A stretch of DNA of 30,500 bases, taken from IMG/VR virus record IMGVR_UViG_3300030116_003621, positions 1 through 30,500 of that record. One strand, given 5' to 3'. The notes beneath the pieces are model-generated. The model had not been told where the DNA came from and made no database searches. It was given only the letters and a program-made list of their open reading frames with translations. Made by a program: the position numbers and the translations under genes. Below, in pieces: positions 21,707 through 29,498 of this stretch (its first letter is position 1; each line of letters opens with the position of its first letter). Source of the DNA: a virus.

Positions 21707-22930
21707 CTACTTCTTTTTCTTATACTTATTTATTAAATTCTTTATACCAGCAGTTCCCGTTAGTCTCATTACATATTCACGATGAGCATCAGTTCCTACA
21801 AGTCTTTGATCAGAGGGAACACCAGATGGACCTGGATAGTTTTGTACTGCCTCCATCACATCACGAATCCAGGATTTAAACATATAATCTTCTTTGGTAA
21901 CGCAGATAAGATGATTTGTTCCACGACGAACAATCTTACCAATCAAACCAGTATGAAGACTTTCTACTATATCACCAATATTAAAAATGTTTCCTGAGAC
22001 ATAATTATCTCTTAAACCTTTAGGATCACACTTAGGAGCAATCTCCCACATTTCTTTAACTTCTTTCTTTGCTTTAACTCCCATACCAGATCGGACTGCA
22101 TCAAACAACGCCCGAGTATCACCGTCATTTAGATCTTTTGGAGTCCCACGACGGAAAGCATCAAAATCTCCATCAACAACTGCCTTTCTCATCTTGGATG
22201 CTGACATTCCCTCAACACCTTCAGCATCTGCATCTCTTACACCTGCAGAGATAACACGAATGTTTTCAAAGTCATAAAGATCACCATTGTACTTGTTTGC
22301 AAGGTTCTCAAACTCTGCTTGACGATCCGATCCTACAATAATATTTACATCTTTATATCCACCCTCGGATGCTGTGGTAAGAACATTAAAAATAGATCTC
22401 ATCTCATCATCATTAACAATGTTCTCTGAATAATCAGGGAACATCTTTTTCATAAAAGAAATCTTCATATCAGGATCCAACGGATTTTTCTTAGCATCCT
22501 GCGATCGTGAGGGATATATTTTTAAGTCTCCACCCTCTGATGCTTTCTTTGCAGCAGATAGAAGTTTACCGTGACCTACAGTTGGAGGATTAAAACGTCC
22601 AAATGCAACAGTCAGAACCCCTGAAGTCTTTGCATCAATCTTCTCTCCCTCACCTGCTTTTGCTGCCACCGTACTAGTTTTTTTAAGTGCAGTCTTCTTA
22701 GGTTCTTCCTTAGGTTCTGGTTTTGCTGCTCTGGGTCTTGCAGTTGGTTCATCTTCTACTTTCTTTTTCTTTTTATCAACAAACTTCAGTTTACCATCTT
22801 CAGTAGTCGCAACAAATTTTCCACGGGAGTCTAACCAACCACCGTGACCATCACTCTTGAGGTTCAGTTTTTTCGCCTGCATTGATGCTTGCGACTGCGC
22901 CTCATTCAGAAACTGAAAGAAACTTTTCAT
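21707..22930 (-). CDS. nucleotidyltransferase-like protein with capsid-targeting N-terminus, 407 aa
   Basis: GRFNPPTVGH at 111-120 is the HxGH-type nucleotide-binding motif of cytidylyl/adenylyltransferases, and GMSASKMRKA near 240 corresponds to the ISxTxxR block. These enzymes join a nucleotide to a small phosphorylated substrate; the substrate here is unknown. The first residues MKSFFQFLNEA mirror the targeting peptide of T4 internal proteins (MKTYQEFIAEA, cleaved after xxE by the gp21 protease). A Lys/Pro-rich linker (about 52-100) joins the two parts. CTAAATA lies 24 bases before ATG 22930. Confidence 0.75.
   Translation of the reverse strand: MKSFFQFLNEAQSQASMQAKKLNLKSDGHGGWLDSRGKFVATTEDGKLKFVDKKKKKVEDEPTARPRAAKPEPKEEPKKTALKKTSTVAAKAGEGEKIDAKTSGVLTVAFGRFNPPTVGHGKLLSAAKKASEGGDLKIYPSRSQDAKKNPLDPDMKISFMKKMFPDYSENIVNDDEMRSIFNVLTTASEGGYKDVNIIVGSDRQAEFENLANKYNGDLYDFENIRVISAGVRDADAEGVEGMSASKMRKAVVDGDFDAFRRGTPKDLNDGDTRALFDAVRSGMGVKAKKEVKEMWEIAPKCDPKGLRDNYVSGNIFNIGDIVESLHTGLIGKIVRRGTNHLICVTKEDYMFKSWIRDVMEAVQNYPGPSGVPSDQRLVGTDAHREYVMRLTGTAGIKNLINKYKKKK
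21727..21735 (-). promoter_or_regulatory. candidate late promoter TAATAAATA
   Basis: Minus-strand TAATAAATA lies inside the last codons of the nucleotidyltransferase-like gene, 31 bases before ATG 21696. Confidence 0.55.
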
Positions 22931-22953
22931 CTATATTGATAATCCTTATACAT

Positions 22954-22960
22954 TATTTAG
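22954..22960 (-). promoter_or_regulatory. candidate late promoter CTAAATA
   Basis: TCTAAATAA on the minus strand overlaps the stop of the previous gene, 24 bases before ATG 22930. Confidence 0.45.
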
Positions 22961-23778
22961 ACTTCATATCTAATAGAGATTGCATTTTGCCTAACTCCAT
23001 TCTTTTTACCACGACCCTTAAGTGAGAGTCTAACTCCAGCAATTTTCATAACGTCTCTGACAACTTTGTCTGTGATTGGTTTAACACCATCTTCAGTAAA
23101 TAAATGATCAGCTGCTCTATCGTCTCCATTAAAAAGCATATTACCTGTCATACATTCTTTTGTTAATTCAAACTTGAAAGTTTCATATGCAACATCCCCT
23201 GTTGGTGCTTTCTTTGATCCTAAAACCTCTTGAAGTTGTTCATTAATTCCACCAGATTTTTTAACATCACCCATCAATCTCTTTGCTGTGGATTGATCCA
23301 TGGTTCCCATTCTATTTTCAAATTTATTTGATATATTTTCAAATATCAATTGCAAATTTCCAAGAGAATCGATACTCATATTATTAGTACCAAGATCTTG
23401 TGCAACTTTTTTTAAGACCTTGGTGAAAACTTGAATGGATTTATCAACTCCAGCACTAGTTAATTGATAAGACTTTCCCCACTTCATTGAGCACTTATAT
23501 TTTTTATTACCTACCTTAAAAAGTATATCAGTTTTAGGTTCCTCACCACCACCACTCATTTTTTTAAATGATCCAAAATAGTCTTGACGATTTCTTTCAC
23601 CATTAGGAGCTAATTCTAAAACTATATCTTCAGCCTTTTTCTTTATATCTGCTGGTATCAGAGACCATCTATTAGCAGCATCAGCAAAGTTTGATTCTTG
23701 CTCAGCATTTCTTTGTAGGATTCTAGATGTTGCAACATACATTACTGCATGTTCAAATTGTAGACCCTTGTTTGCCAT
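22957..23778 (-). CDS. PD-(D/E)XK nuclease-like protein, 273 aa
   Basis: Not a recognised named gene. PKTDILFK (D84) followed by KYKCSMKWGKSYQLTSAG (S97, K99, Q105) resembles a PD-(D/E)XK core, in which a first acidic residue is followed by (D/E/S)xK on the next strand. An early Glu (QFEHAV, E9) could be the helix-A acid. Cleavage activity is not proved: the D/E of DxK is Ser here. ATG 23778 lies only nine bases from a TAATAAATA motif. It sits next to a second protein with the same kind of motif. Confidence 0.55.
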   Translation of the reverse strand: MANKGLQFEHAVMYVATSRILQRNAEQESNFADAANRWSLIPADIKKKAEDIVLELAPNGERNRQDYFGSFKKMSGGGEEPKTDILFKVGNKKYKCSMKWGKSYQLTSAGVDKSIQVFTKVLKKVAQDLGTNNMSIDSLGNLQLIFENISNKFENRMGTMDQSTAKRLMGDVKKSGGINEQLQEVLGSKKAPTGDVAYETFKFELTKECMTGNMLFNGDDRAADHLFTEDGVKPITDKVVRDVMKIAGVRLSLKGRGKKNGVRQNAISIRYEV

Positions 23779-23787
23779 TTTTATCTT

Positions 23788-23796
23788 TATTTATTA
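23788..23796 (-). promoter_or_regulatory. candidate late promoter TAATAAATA
   Basis: Minus-strand TAATAAATA includes the TAA stop of the 23794-25224 gene. It is close to ATG 23778, which would give a very short leader, so this one is weaker than the others. Confidence 0.4.
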
Positions 23797-25224
23797 TGAT
23801 ATCTTTGCGTGAGGTGAGAATCTTTTCCCTACTTTCATACCAAGATATAACATATCAGTCCAGAACTCTTTATCTTTAGAATTATTTTTTAAAGAGTCGT
23901 GAAAAAAGTTAAGTGTCATCAGTTTAACAATTGCATTTCGTTTATCCTTACTATACACAGCATAAAGATTACTCTCAAATTCTGAGTAAGGAACAGATTT
24001 TTTAAAATATTTCCCTAAAAATTTATACATTTCTGAATATTTTTTTGCCTCTTTTTGATATTCTACAATAGATTGTGGATATTTGTTATGATCATTGATG
24101 AATGAAGTTGGTCCAGATTTTTTCAAAATATCTTGAATCATCTTAACAGGTGCTTGACCACCTTGAGCTGCAGGTGTTGCTTTAATTGCAGTATTGAAAC
24201 TTAAGTTTTGTCCTGCTCTTGTGATATTAATTGAATATTCACCTTGCCTTCCCAGTTTTACATATGTTGTTACTTTATCTCCGATAAAAATATTATCAAT
24301 ATCAAATGATATATCTTTCATATCGAAAGTTTCAATTTCACCTATTTTCATGGTAGATGTGTCGATATTAACAAATTTTAATTTAGCAGATTTATTAGAT
24401 GCAATTTTTTTAAGAGACAATCCAATTAGTTTTTTCTCTTTAAATAAATTTATGAGTAGATTATTTAATTCAACTAAATTTTGAGTCTTTGGATTAATAT
24501 TTTTTTCTATTTCTTTTTTAACTTTATCTCCCTCATAGACAGCCCAAATATCAGATGGATTCCAAGTCGTGTAGTTTCCTACTGGTTTTATTGGATCAAG
24601 TGATCTGGCAACATTTTTTATTTGTTTAGAAAAGAAAGTAACAAAATCATCCTTTCCATATACAAAGACATCCCACTTCGCACTTTGAAATTTTTTTAAG
24701 AATTCTCTTTGTTGCTCAAAGTAACTATGCGTCCACTCTTTTAACCTGCCTTCATACTTTTTACCAAATAATTTTTTCAATTCTTTGGCAGTCTCCGAGT
24801 CATCCAGTATGTCTTCTTTTTTATCAAATTTTTTATTATTATGCAATACTTGATTTAAAACAACTGTGGTTCCCTCTTCTTGAATTTTTGTAGGTATGAC
24901 TCCACCACCTCCAATATCTACATCCTCTTCTATATCAAAAGTGATAGTTTGCGGACCCACTTTAACATATGGCACACCATCATTTTTAAAAATATTAATG
25001 CCCGTAAACTTACCCTTTATTTCATTTACTATTCCGTTTCTAAATTTATTCAATTCACTTTTTTTACCAGGAGGATTTTCGACGTATATTTCTAAACCTC
25101 CTCTACTTTTATAAACTTCAAACAACGTTTTATTATATGACACCTGTTCTTTAGTATTTACAGGACCAATTTCATATAAAAAATCCTCAAGATTTGATAT
25201 ATTTGCTTTAATTTTTGGTGCCAT
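23794..25224 (-). CDS. PD-(D/E)XK nuclease-like protein, 476 aa
   Basis: Not a recognised named gene. WNPSDIWAVYEG at 221-232 (D225) and LIGLSLKKI at 266-274 (S270, K272) fit the PSD...GxSxKK pattern of restriction-type nuclease folds. The long N-terminal part includes a Gly-rich loop (DVDIGGGGVIP), and the C-terminal third is alpha-helical and Lys-rich. ATG 25224 is preceded by a TAATAAATA motif and a short inverted repeat (25225-25243). A head-packaged or late nuclease is one reading; a structural use of the fold is another. Confidence 0.55.
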   Translation of the reverse strand: MAPKIKANISNLEDFLYEIGPVNTKEQVSYNKTLFEVYKSRGGLEIYVENPPGKKSELNKFRNGIVNEIKGKFTGINIFKNDGVPYVKVGPQTITFDIEEDVDIGGGGVIPTKIQEEGTTVVLNQVLHNNKKFDKKEDILDDSETAKELKKLFGKKYEGRLKEWTHSYFEQQREFLKKFQSAKWDVFVYGKDDFVTFFSKQIKNVARSLDPIKPVGNYTTWNPSDIWAVYEGDKVKKEIEKNINPKTQNLVELNNLLINLFKEKKLIGLSLKKIASNKSAKLKFVNIDTSTMKIGEIETFDMKDISFDIDNIFIGDKVTTYVKLGRQGEYSINITRAGQNLSFNTAIKATPAAQGGQAPVKMIQDILKKSGPTSFINDHNKYPQSIVEYQKEAKKYSEMYKFLGKYFKKSVPYSEFESNLYAVYSKDKRNAIVKLMTLNFFHDSLKNNSKDKEFWTDMLYLGMKVGKRFSPHAKIS

Positions 25225-25243
25225 AATACTTTTTAAAAGTATT
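25225..25243 (-). repeat. AT-rich 9-bp inverted repeat at the start of the 25224 gene
   Basis: AATACTTTT and AAAAGTATT with one base between, placed between the late motif and the ATG. It would form a hairpin in the 5' leader. Confidence 0.5.
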
Positions 25244-25248
25244 TATTA
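25240..25248 (-). promoter_or_regulatory. candidate late promoter TAATAAATA
   Basis: CATAATAAATA on the minus strand, directly after the tRNA-Ala 3' end and 16 bases before ATG 25224. The same ten-base context (ATAATAAATA) precedes the gene at 23778. Confidence 0.55.
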
Positions 25249-25321
25249 TGGAGTTATGGGGACTCGAACCCCAAACCTCCTGCGTGCAAAGCAGGCGCTC
25301 TACCAGTTGAGCTATAACCCC
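25249..25321 (-). tRNA. tRNA-Ala (TGC)
   Basis: Acceptor GGGGTTA/TAACTCC with the G3-U70 pair that identifies Ala tRNAs, anticodon loop TTTGCAC on CCTGC/GCAGG, T arm TGGGG-TTCGAGT-CCCCA and discriminator A. Confidence 0.95.
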
Positions 25322-25336
25322 GTGAACCCCGAAGGG

Positions 25337-25528
25337 TCAGTGATCGTGATCTTCAGGAAGATTTGCTTCAATCTGTTCATCCAGTTGTCGGATGAACTCA
25401 CGGATAGTTGATGCTCTTTGTGATGGAAATTCGTAACTATCTTGTCTGGTATATTGGAACAAAGCAGAACGAATCAATGCTGCATCGTGAATATTCAGTT
25501 TCAGATCAATGTTAATGTCGCAACTCAC
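25337..25528 (-). CDS. small helical protein, paralogue of the next gene, 63 aa
   Basis: Starts at GTG 25528 inside a GTGA overlap. LNIHDAALIRSALFQYTRQD aligns with MNNAVLLRHTLFMYTKDHPD of the 25525 gene, and STIREFIRQLDEQIE aligns with LKIREISNQLDKEIE, so the two arose by tandem duplication. The C-terminus is His/Asp-rich (PEDHDH). Function unknown; the helical pattern could form a dimer. Confidence 0.7.
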   Translation of the reverse strand: MSCDINIDLKLNIHDAALIRSALFQYTRQDSYEFPSQRASTIREFIRQLDEQIEANLPEDHDH

Positions 25529-25710
25529 AGGTTCTCCTCCTTTTGTTTAATGTCAAACTCTCTTTCAATTTCTTTATCTAACTGGTTAGATATTTCTCTG
25601 ATTTTTAGAATAGCACTATCAGAGAAGAAATCAGGGTGATCTTTTGTGTACATAAAAAGAGTATGACGTAGAAGAACTGCGTTATTCATACTCATCTCTA
25701 GATTGATCAC
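25525..25710 (-). CDS. small helical protein, paralogue of the previous gene, 61 aa
   Basis: Starts at GTG 25710 (GTGA overlap with mazG) or at the ATG four codons later. Shares NNAVLLRHTLFMYTK and IREISNQLDKEIE with its neighbour. No known family. It is cotranscribed with mazG. Confidence 0.7.
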   Translation of the reverse strand: MINLEMSMNNAVLLRHTLFMYTKDHPDFFSDSAILKIREISNQLDKEIEREFDIKQKEENL

Positions 25711-26111
25711 AAATCTCCCTCCTTACGATTTTCAGATTTATGAACATCAAACTCACCACCAGGATAACGTGCTTTGAGTTTGTCCACATTCATTTCTAGC
25801 ACCTCATCAAAGGATGTGTCAAGTGCCATACATGCCTGTGCCAGATACCAGCAGATGTCACCCAGTTCACGTTTCATATGAAAAACATTATCTTCATTAT
25901 ATGGTTTACCTTGGAAGAGAATTTTTTTCACAACTTCAGTAAACTCACCAGACTCTGCGGTAAGACCAAGAGCAGCAGTGAGCAACTGAGATGTATTAGT
26001 TCCAGTTACTTCAAGTTCTGCAAGACGAGATCCCATGGCACCATAGTCAAGACTAGGTTCACTGGTAACTCCTTTTACAAATTCAACATACTTTTCGGTG
26101 TCTACAGTCAT
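25707..26111 (-). CDS. mazG: MazG-type nucleotide pyrophosphohydrolase, 134 aa
   Basis: It hydrolyses (d)NTPs to monophosphates and, in some MazG proteins, affects (p)ppGpp; it is widespread in cyanophages. The metal-binding ExxE...ExxD pattern is E53, E56 and E82, D85 (LTAESGEFTEV; KRELGDICWYL). The C-terminal KARYPGG turn is also typical. ATG 26111 overlaps the previous stop (ATGA). Early expression is likely from the promoter at 26470. Confidence 0.9.
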   Translation of the reverse strand: MTVDTEKYVEFVKGVTSEPSLDYGAMGSRLAELEVTGTNTSQLLTAALGLTAESGEFTEVVKKILFQGKPYNEDNVFHMKRELGDICWYLAQACMALDTSFDEVLEMNVDKLKARYPGGEFDVHKSENRKEGDL

Positions 26112-26425
26112 TTTAAATCAATAGGTTTAGAATTAGATTGGGGAAGGTTTTGTTGAGTTGGTAGTTTCACACCACCAACTTCAATATACTCTACTTCTTT
26201 CCAGCTACCACCAACACCACCGTCCATATTGACTACTATGTCACGGGTGGGAAGTTGCCTGCTATTAGAAACATCAATGATGTCACCGGGCAAAGGATTG
26301 AACATAAAATAGTGTCCATCCCAGTATTTGTTTCTTGTACTCATGAGATTGACTGCATCTCTTTCGATACCGCAGTCAGCAATCTTTTTACCGTCTGGAT
26401 CGAAGACAGAGTAGTATCCGTTCAA
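26108..26425 (-). CDS. hypothetical protein, 105 aa
   Basis: Unrecognised. Starts at TTG 26425 inside TTTTGA, the gp41 stop, with GAGGG as ribosome site about ten bases before. The N-terminus (GYYSVFDPDGKKIADCG) suggests a small beta-rich domain. The first in-frame ATG lies 27 codons in. It is the first gene after the promoter at 26470. Confidence 0.6.
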   Translation of the reverse strand: MNGYYSVFDPDGKKIADCGIERDAVNLMSTRNKYWDGHYFMFNPLPGDIIDVSNSRQLPTRDIVVNMDGGVGGSWKEVEYIEVGGVKLPTQQNLPQSNSKPIDLK

Positions 26426-27798
26426 AACTTAAATCCCTCAAATGATTTCCTTGGTTTTGCTTCCTCGTAATTATACTCTTCCTCCTTACCACTGTCAATG
26501 ATATCATCTTGTGCTGACTGCTCACAATCATACAGACGCATCTTAGCACGATCAATACCAACCACAAACCTCTTAGAAATGGTTGGATCATTATATCGAT
26601 TCTTCAACTGCTTCACCATAATTTGTCCAAGCCCCTCAAGGTCTTCAGTTGAAATAAGGGCAAACATAAGATCAGCAGTAGCAGGGAGACCAAAGGACTC
26701 AGAAGTATCAGTAAGCTCAACATCAGAGCTCCCATAACCAGAACGAGTGGTTTGAGTAGCAGAGACGATTGGTACGTTTGCTTCGCAAGCGAGTCCTCGA
26801 AGTTCTTCAGCAATTGCTTTGACAACTGTATATGAATTGACATTACTGCCTGCGCGATACCTTTCGGAAGCACATATATTAAGGTAATCAACGAAAATAA
26901 TATCAGGTCTAAATGATTTCTTAAGTGCAAGTTCATTAAGAAGTGACCTAAAGTGTCCTGCATGTGCAGATGCCGTTGGATATTCTTTAATAATTAGGGA
27001 TCCTTGAGTTCTGTTTGCAAGTTTTGTCACCTTATCCTCAAACATTACCTTGGGTAGTTCTGTTATCTCCTGGATAGGCACATTGAGAAGATTAGCATCG
27101 ATTCGCTCTGCAATTTTCTCCTCAGCCATTTCAAGCGTGATATATAATACGTTTTTCCCTCCCAAGAGTGCGGAAGATGCCACATGGCACATAAACAAAC
27201 TTTTACCGACACCAGTGCCAGCAAGAGCAATGTTAAGTGTCTTGTTCGGAAGACCACCCTTCGTAATCTTGTTGAAGTACTCAAGGTCGAACGGGATGAG
27301 GTCTTCTTTTTTGTGATATGCTTCGTATCTTTCTTCATAATCAATCAGGTAGTCGTGACCGATATGTGTGTCAAATGAAACTGCTAAAGCATTTGACAGA
27401 ATGCTAGGAATAGCACCCCTATCTTTTTCTTTACTTTCTCCATCTGCAAGAGCAATGGATTCCATCAGTGCCAAATAGATAGCACGATCCCGACACCACT
27501 TCTCTGTAGTGTCACACAACCAATCATAGTCAGTAGGAACATCCTCAAGATAACTAATCAACTTAGTGATTTCTTGAAAGGTAGTGTCATTAATGTCTTG
27601 TCGTTTTTCTACTTCAATGCAGAGTACTTCTTTGGTTGCTGGTTGATTGTATTCATGAACAAACTTCTCAATCTCTTCAAACACAATCCTCTGGTTTGAA
27701 TCCTCATAATAATCTGCTTTGATAAAAGGAATAACCTTACGAAGATACTCCTCATTGTATAGTAGATTTCTTAGGATTAAAATTTCAACTTTGTCCAT
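26422..27798 (-). CDS. gp41: replicative DNA helicase, T4 gp41-like (DnaB family)
   Basis: It unwinds DNA 5' to 3' at the fork as a hexamer and loads with primase gp61. Walker A is NIALAGTGVGKSLFM, the Walker B region is RPDIIFVDYLNIC, and RGLACEANVPIVSATQ is the next helicase motif. From ATG 27798 it has 458 residues; the frame is open to 27816. It overlaps the hydroxylase gene by 14 bases. Its 3' end carries the promoter at 26470. Confidence 0.93.
   Translation of the reverse strand: MDKVEILILRNLLYNEEYLRKVIPFIKADYYEDSNQRIVFEEIEKFVHEYNQPATKEVLCIEVEKRQDINDTTFQEITKLISYLEDVPTDYDWLCDTTEKWCRDRAIYLALMESIALADGESKEKDRGAIPSILSNALAVSFDTHIGHDYLIDYEERYEAYHKKEDLIPFDLEYFNKITKGGLPNKTLNIALAGTGVGKSLFMCHVASSALLGGKNVLYITLEMAEEKIAERIDANLLNVPIQEITELPKVMFEDKVTKLANRTQGSLIIKEYPTASAHAGHFRSLLNELALKKSFRPDIIFVDYLNICASERYRAGSNVNSYTVVKAIAEELRGLACEANVPIVSATQTTRSGYGSSDVELTDTSESFGLPATADLMFALISTEDLEGLGQIMVKQLKNRYNDPTISKRFVVGIDRAKMRLYDCEQSAQDDIIDSGKEEEYNYEEAKPRKSFEGFKF
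26470..26498 (-). promoter_or_regulatory. fully consensus sigma70-type promoter inside the gp41 3' end
   Basis: TTGACA (26498-26493), a 17-base spacer and TATAAT (26475-26470) on the minus strand, all 12 bases matching. The start near 26463 leads into the 26425 gene, mazG and the paralogue pair. Confidence 0.85.
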
Positions 27799-28327
27799 GA
27801 GGGATATCAAATACAAATGTTATGCGTGTCTCGTCACCGATATTAACGGTGCCATGAGGTAGTTTGTTATTGAACCAGAGAAGAGTTCCTGGTTCAACAA
27901 TGACAGTTTCTTTGCCGCAGAAATACTGATACCTTCCAAGTATAGAAAGGTGATACCTGTTTCTGCTCAGGTAATAAGTTCCCTCGTCAATATGTGCTCC
28001 TACAATCTCATCTACAGGGAGTGAAAGAAAACCGCATCTGTGAATGTCTGCATTCTTAAATTGCTTACGTATGATCTTTCGGATCTCACTATGATGAGCA
28101 TAGGCAGGAGTTTTGATGTTGATCTCAGAGTCTCCCACAAAGTCTTCTTTGTGTTTGACCCCACCTATTATAAGCTGAAGAGCACTGACTGGCAAGTCAT
28201 CAAATCCTCTATCAACTAAGGATTGAGACCCTTCCAGAGTTTTCTGGTGATCCCAATCCTGTGGATATTTCTTTAGTTGTTGTACTACTTTGTCAACGTT
28301 GATCCCAGTCTTGAGAACCTTAATCAT
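27785..28327 (-). CDS. aspartyl/asparaginyl beta-hydroxylase-like 2OG-Fe(II) oxygenase, 180 aa
   Basis: Iron ligands HID (H112, D114) in GAHIDEGTYYL and distal H158 in NNKLPHGTVN, with R168 (ETRITFVFD) for 2-oxoglutarate, fit the PF05118 family. NRYHLSILG is a further family block. It hydroxylates an unknown target, possibly a protein side chain. ATG 28327 overlaps uvsX (ATGA). It sits between uvsX and gp41 in a replication operon, so the substrate might be a replication protein or nucleotide (speculative). Confidence 0.82.
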   Translation of the reverse strand: MIKVLKTGINVDKVVQQLKKYPQDWDHQKTLEGSQSLVDRGFDDLPVSALQLIIGGVKHKEDFVGDSEINIKTPAYAHHSEIRKIIRKQFKNADIHRCGFLSLPVDEIVGAHIDEGTYYLSRNRYHLSILGRYQYFCGKETVIVEPGTLLWFNNKLPHGTVNIGDETRITFVFDIPHGQS

Positions 28328-29328
28328 GAACCGTAACTAAACTCTTCCTTAGCAATCTCGTCCAGTTTTTCCATTACCTCAGGGGTAAAATATGCTTCTG
28401 GATCTTTGTAGATTGCTTTGGCATAGACTTTCTTGCCGTCTATCTCATAACGACCTGCCACATTTTTCCAGAGACCACCAATCTCTCCCAACTCAAGAAG
28501 ACCATAATATCGATCAAGACCACGCTCGTCGTAATAAAGACGCACCGTAACATCTTTGTTCTCCTTACTTAGACGCGACTTAGCAGTCTTAGCCTTGATA
28601 AGATTTCCGACGATTTCTGTTCCATCCTTCTCTTTCTTTTTGCTGAGATAGATGATTGAACTTGCTGCATACTTGAGGCCACTGCCTCCTCCCATTTCCT
28701 TTGTAGGTACATAAGCGCCAATGACATCGTAGGTGTGATTCGTAACGATCATAGGAATGTTTGCTTGTCCCAGTTTCAGAGTCAACATTCTGAATGCACC
28801 TTTGACCAGTTGGGATTTGGTCATATCACGAACTTGTTTGTCATTCAGTGCGTCAGTGATCTCCTTCTCTGTGGATAGCATACCCAGAGAGTCTAACACA
28901 AACATGCAAGGTCTGCGTTCGTCTTCTGGTTTCTTAAGGTATATATCTACTGCCTTCAAGGCTTTGGTCCTAAACTCTTCAATTGTAACAACGTTTACAA
29001 CAACCAGACGATCTAGGTCGATCCCACGACTTGCGATAAGAGACTTGTTAACAGCGGCTTCAGTGTCAAAATATAAACAATACCCATCAGGGTTAGCATC
29101 AAGGAAGTTCTTGACGACAGCAAGAGAGAAAAAAGTTTTTCCAGTGCTAGACTCACCAGCAATGGCAGTAATCTTATTCCCAGATACACCACCAAATATA
29201 GACCCTGAAACAAGTCCGTTAAAAATGTACGAACCTGTGTCAACAAAGTTTTCAGTTTCGTCAATGTCTCTTGCGACTTTTGTGAAGTCATCTCCAATCT
29301 CTTTTACAATTTCTTTTAAAAAATCCAT
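28324..29328 (-). CDS. uvsX: RecA-like recombination protein UvsX
   Basis: It forms filaments on single-stranded DNA and drives strand exchange, repair and recombination-dependent replication. Walker A is GESSTGKT at 58-65, Walker B RPCMFVLDSLGML, and IPMIVTNHTYDV is a RecA-type loop. 334 residues; T4 UvsX has about 390. ATG 29328 overlaps the previous TAA by one base (TAATG). The C-terminus ends EEFSYGS. Confidence 0.93.
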   Translation of the reverse strand: MDFLKEIVKEIGDDFTKVARDIDETENFVDTGSYIFNGLVSGSIFGGVSGNKITAIAGESSTGKTFFSLAVVKNFLDANPDGYCLYFDTEAAVNKSLIASRGIDLDRLVVVNVVTIEEFRTKALKAVDIYLKKPEDERRPCMFVLDSLGMLSTEKEITDALNDKQVRDMTKSQLVKGAFRMLTLKLGQANIPMIVTNHTYDVIGAYVPTKEMGGGSGLKYAASSIIYLSKKKEKDGTEIVGNLIKAKTAKSRLSKENKDVTVRLYYDERGLDRYYGLLELGEIGGLWKNVAGRYEIDGKKVYAKAIYKDPEAYFTPEVMEKLDEIAKEEFSYGS

Positions 29329-29498
29329 TAAATTACAAATCCAAATTCTTCACGGGCAGTTTTCTTGTATGGACCACCAGGATTGGCGTCACGAATCTCT
29401 TTGATCTTATTCAGTTTCTGATAAAGTGCTGCATCACCACCCAATCGTAATGCACTGACAATAGTAGCAAGTTCTTTATCGTTAATAGGGAGGTCCAT
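29328..29498 (-). CDS. small hypothetical protein between gp43 and uvsX, 56 aa
   Basis: ATG 29498 overlaps the gp43 stop as TAATG; the frame is open to 29543. A helical N-terminus (MDLPINDKELATIVSALRLG) precedes a basic stretch (YQKLNKIKEI) and a Gly/Pro-rich tail (NPGGPYKKTAREEFGFVI). No family recognised. Exact coupling to both neighbours suggests a replication or recombination accessory role, inferred from context only. Confidence 0.7.
   Translation of the reverse strand: MDLPINDKELATIVSALRLGGDAALYQKLNKIKEIRDANPGGPYKKTAREEFGFVI

Noticed and set aside
28168-28196. TTGCCA-17-TATAAT inside the hydroxylase gene
   Set aside because: 370 bases from the next start and inside codons; weak -35.
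28757-29404. 215-codon plus-strand ORF
   Set aside because: It is antisense to uvsX; every RecA motif is on the minus strand.
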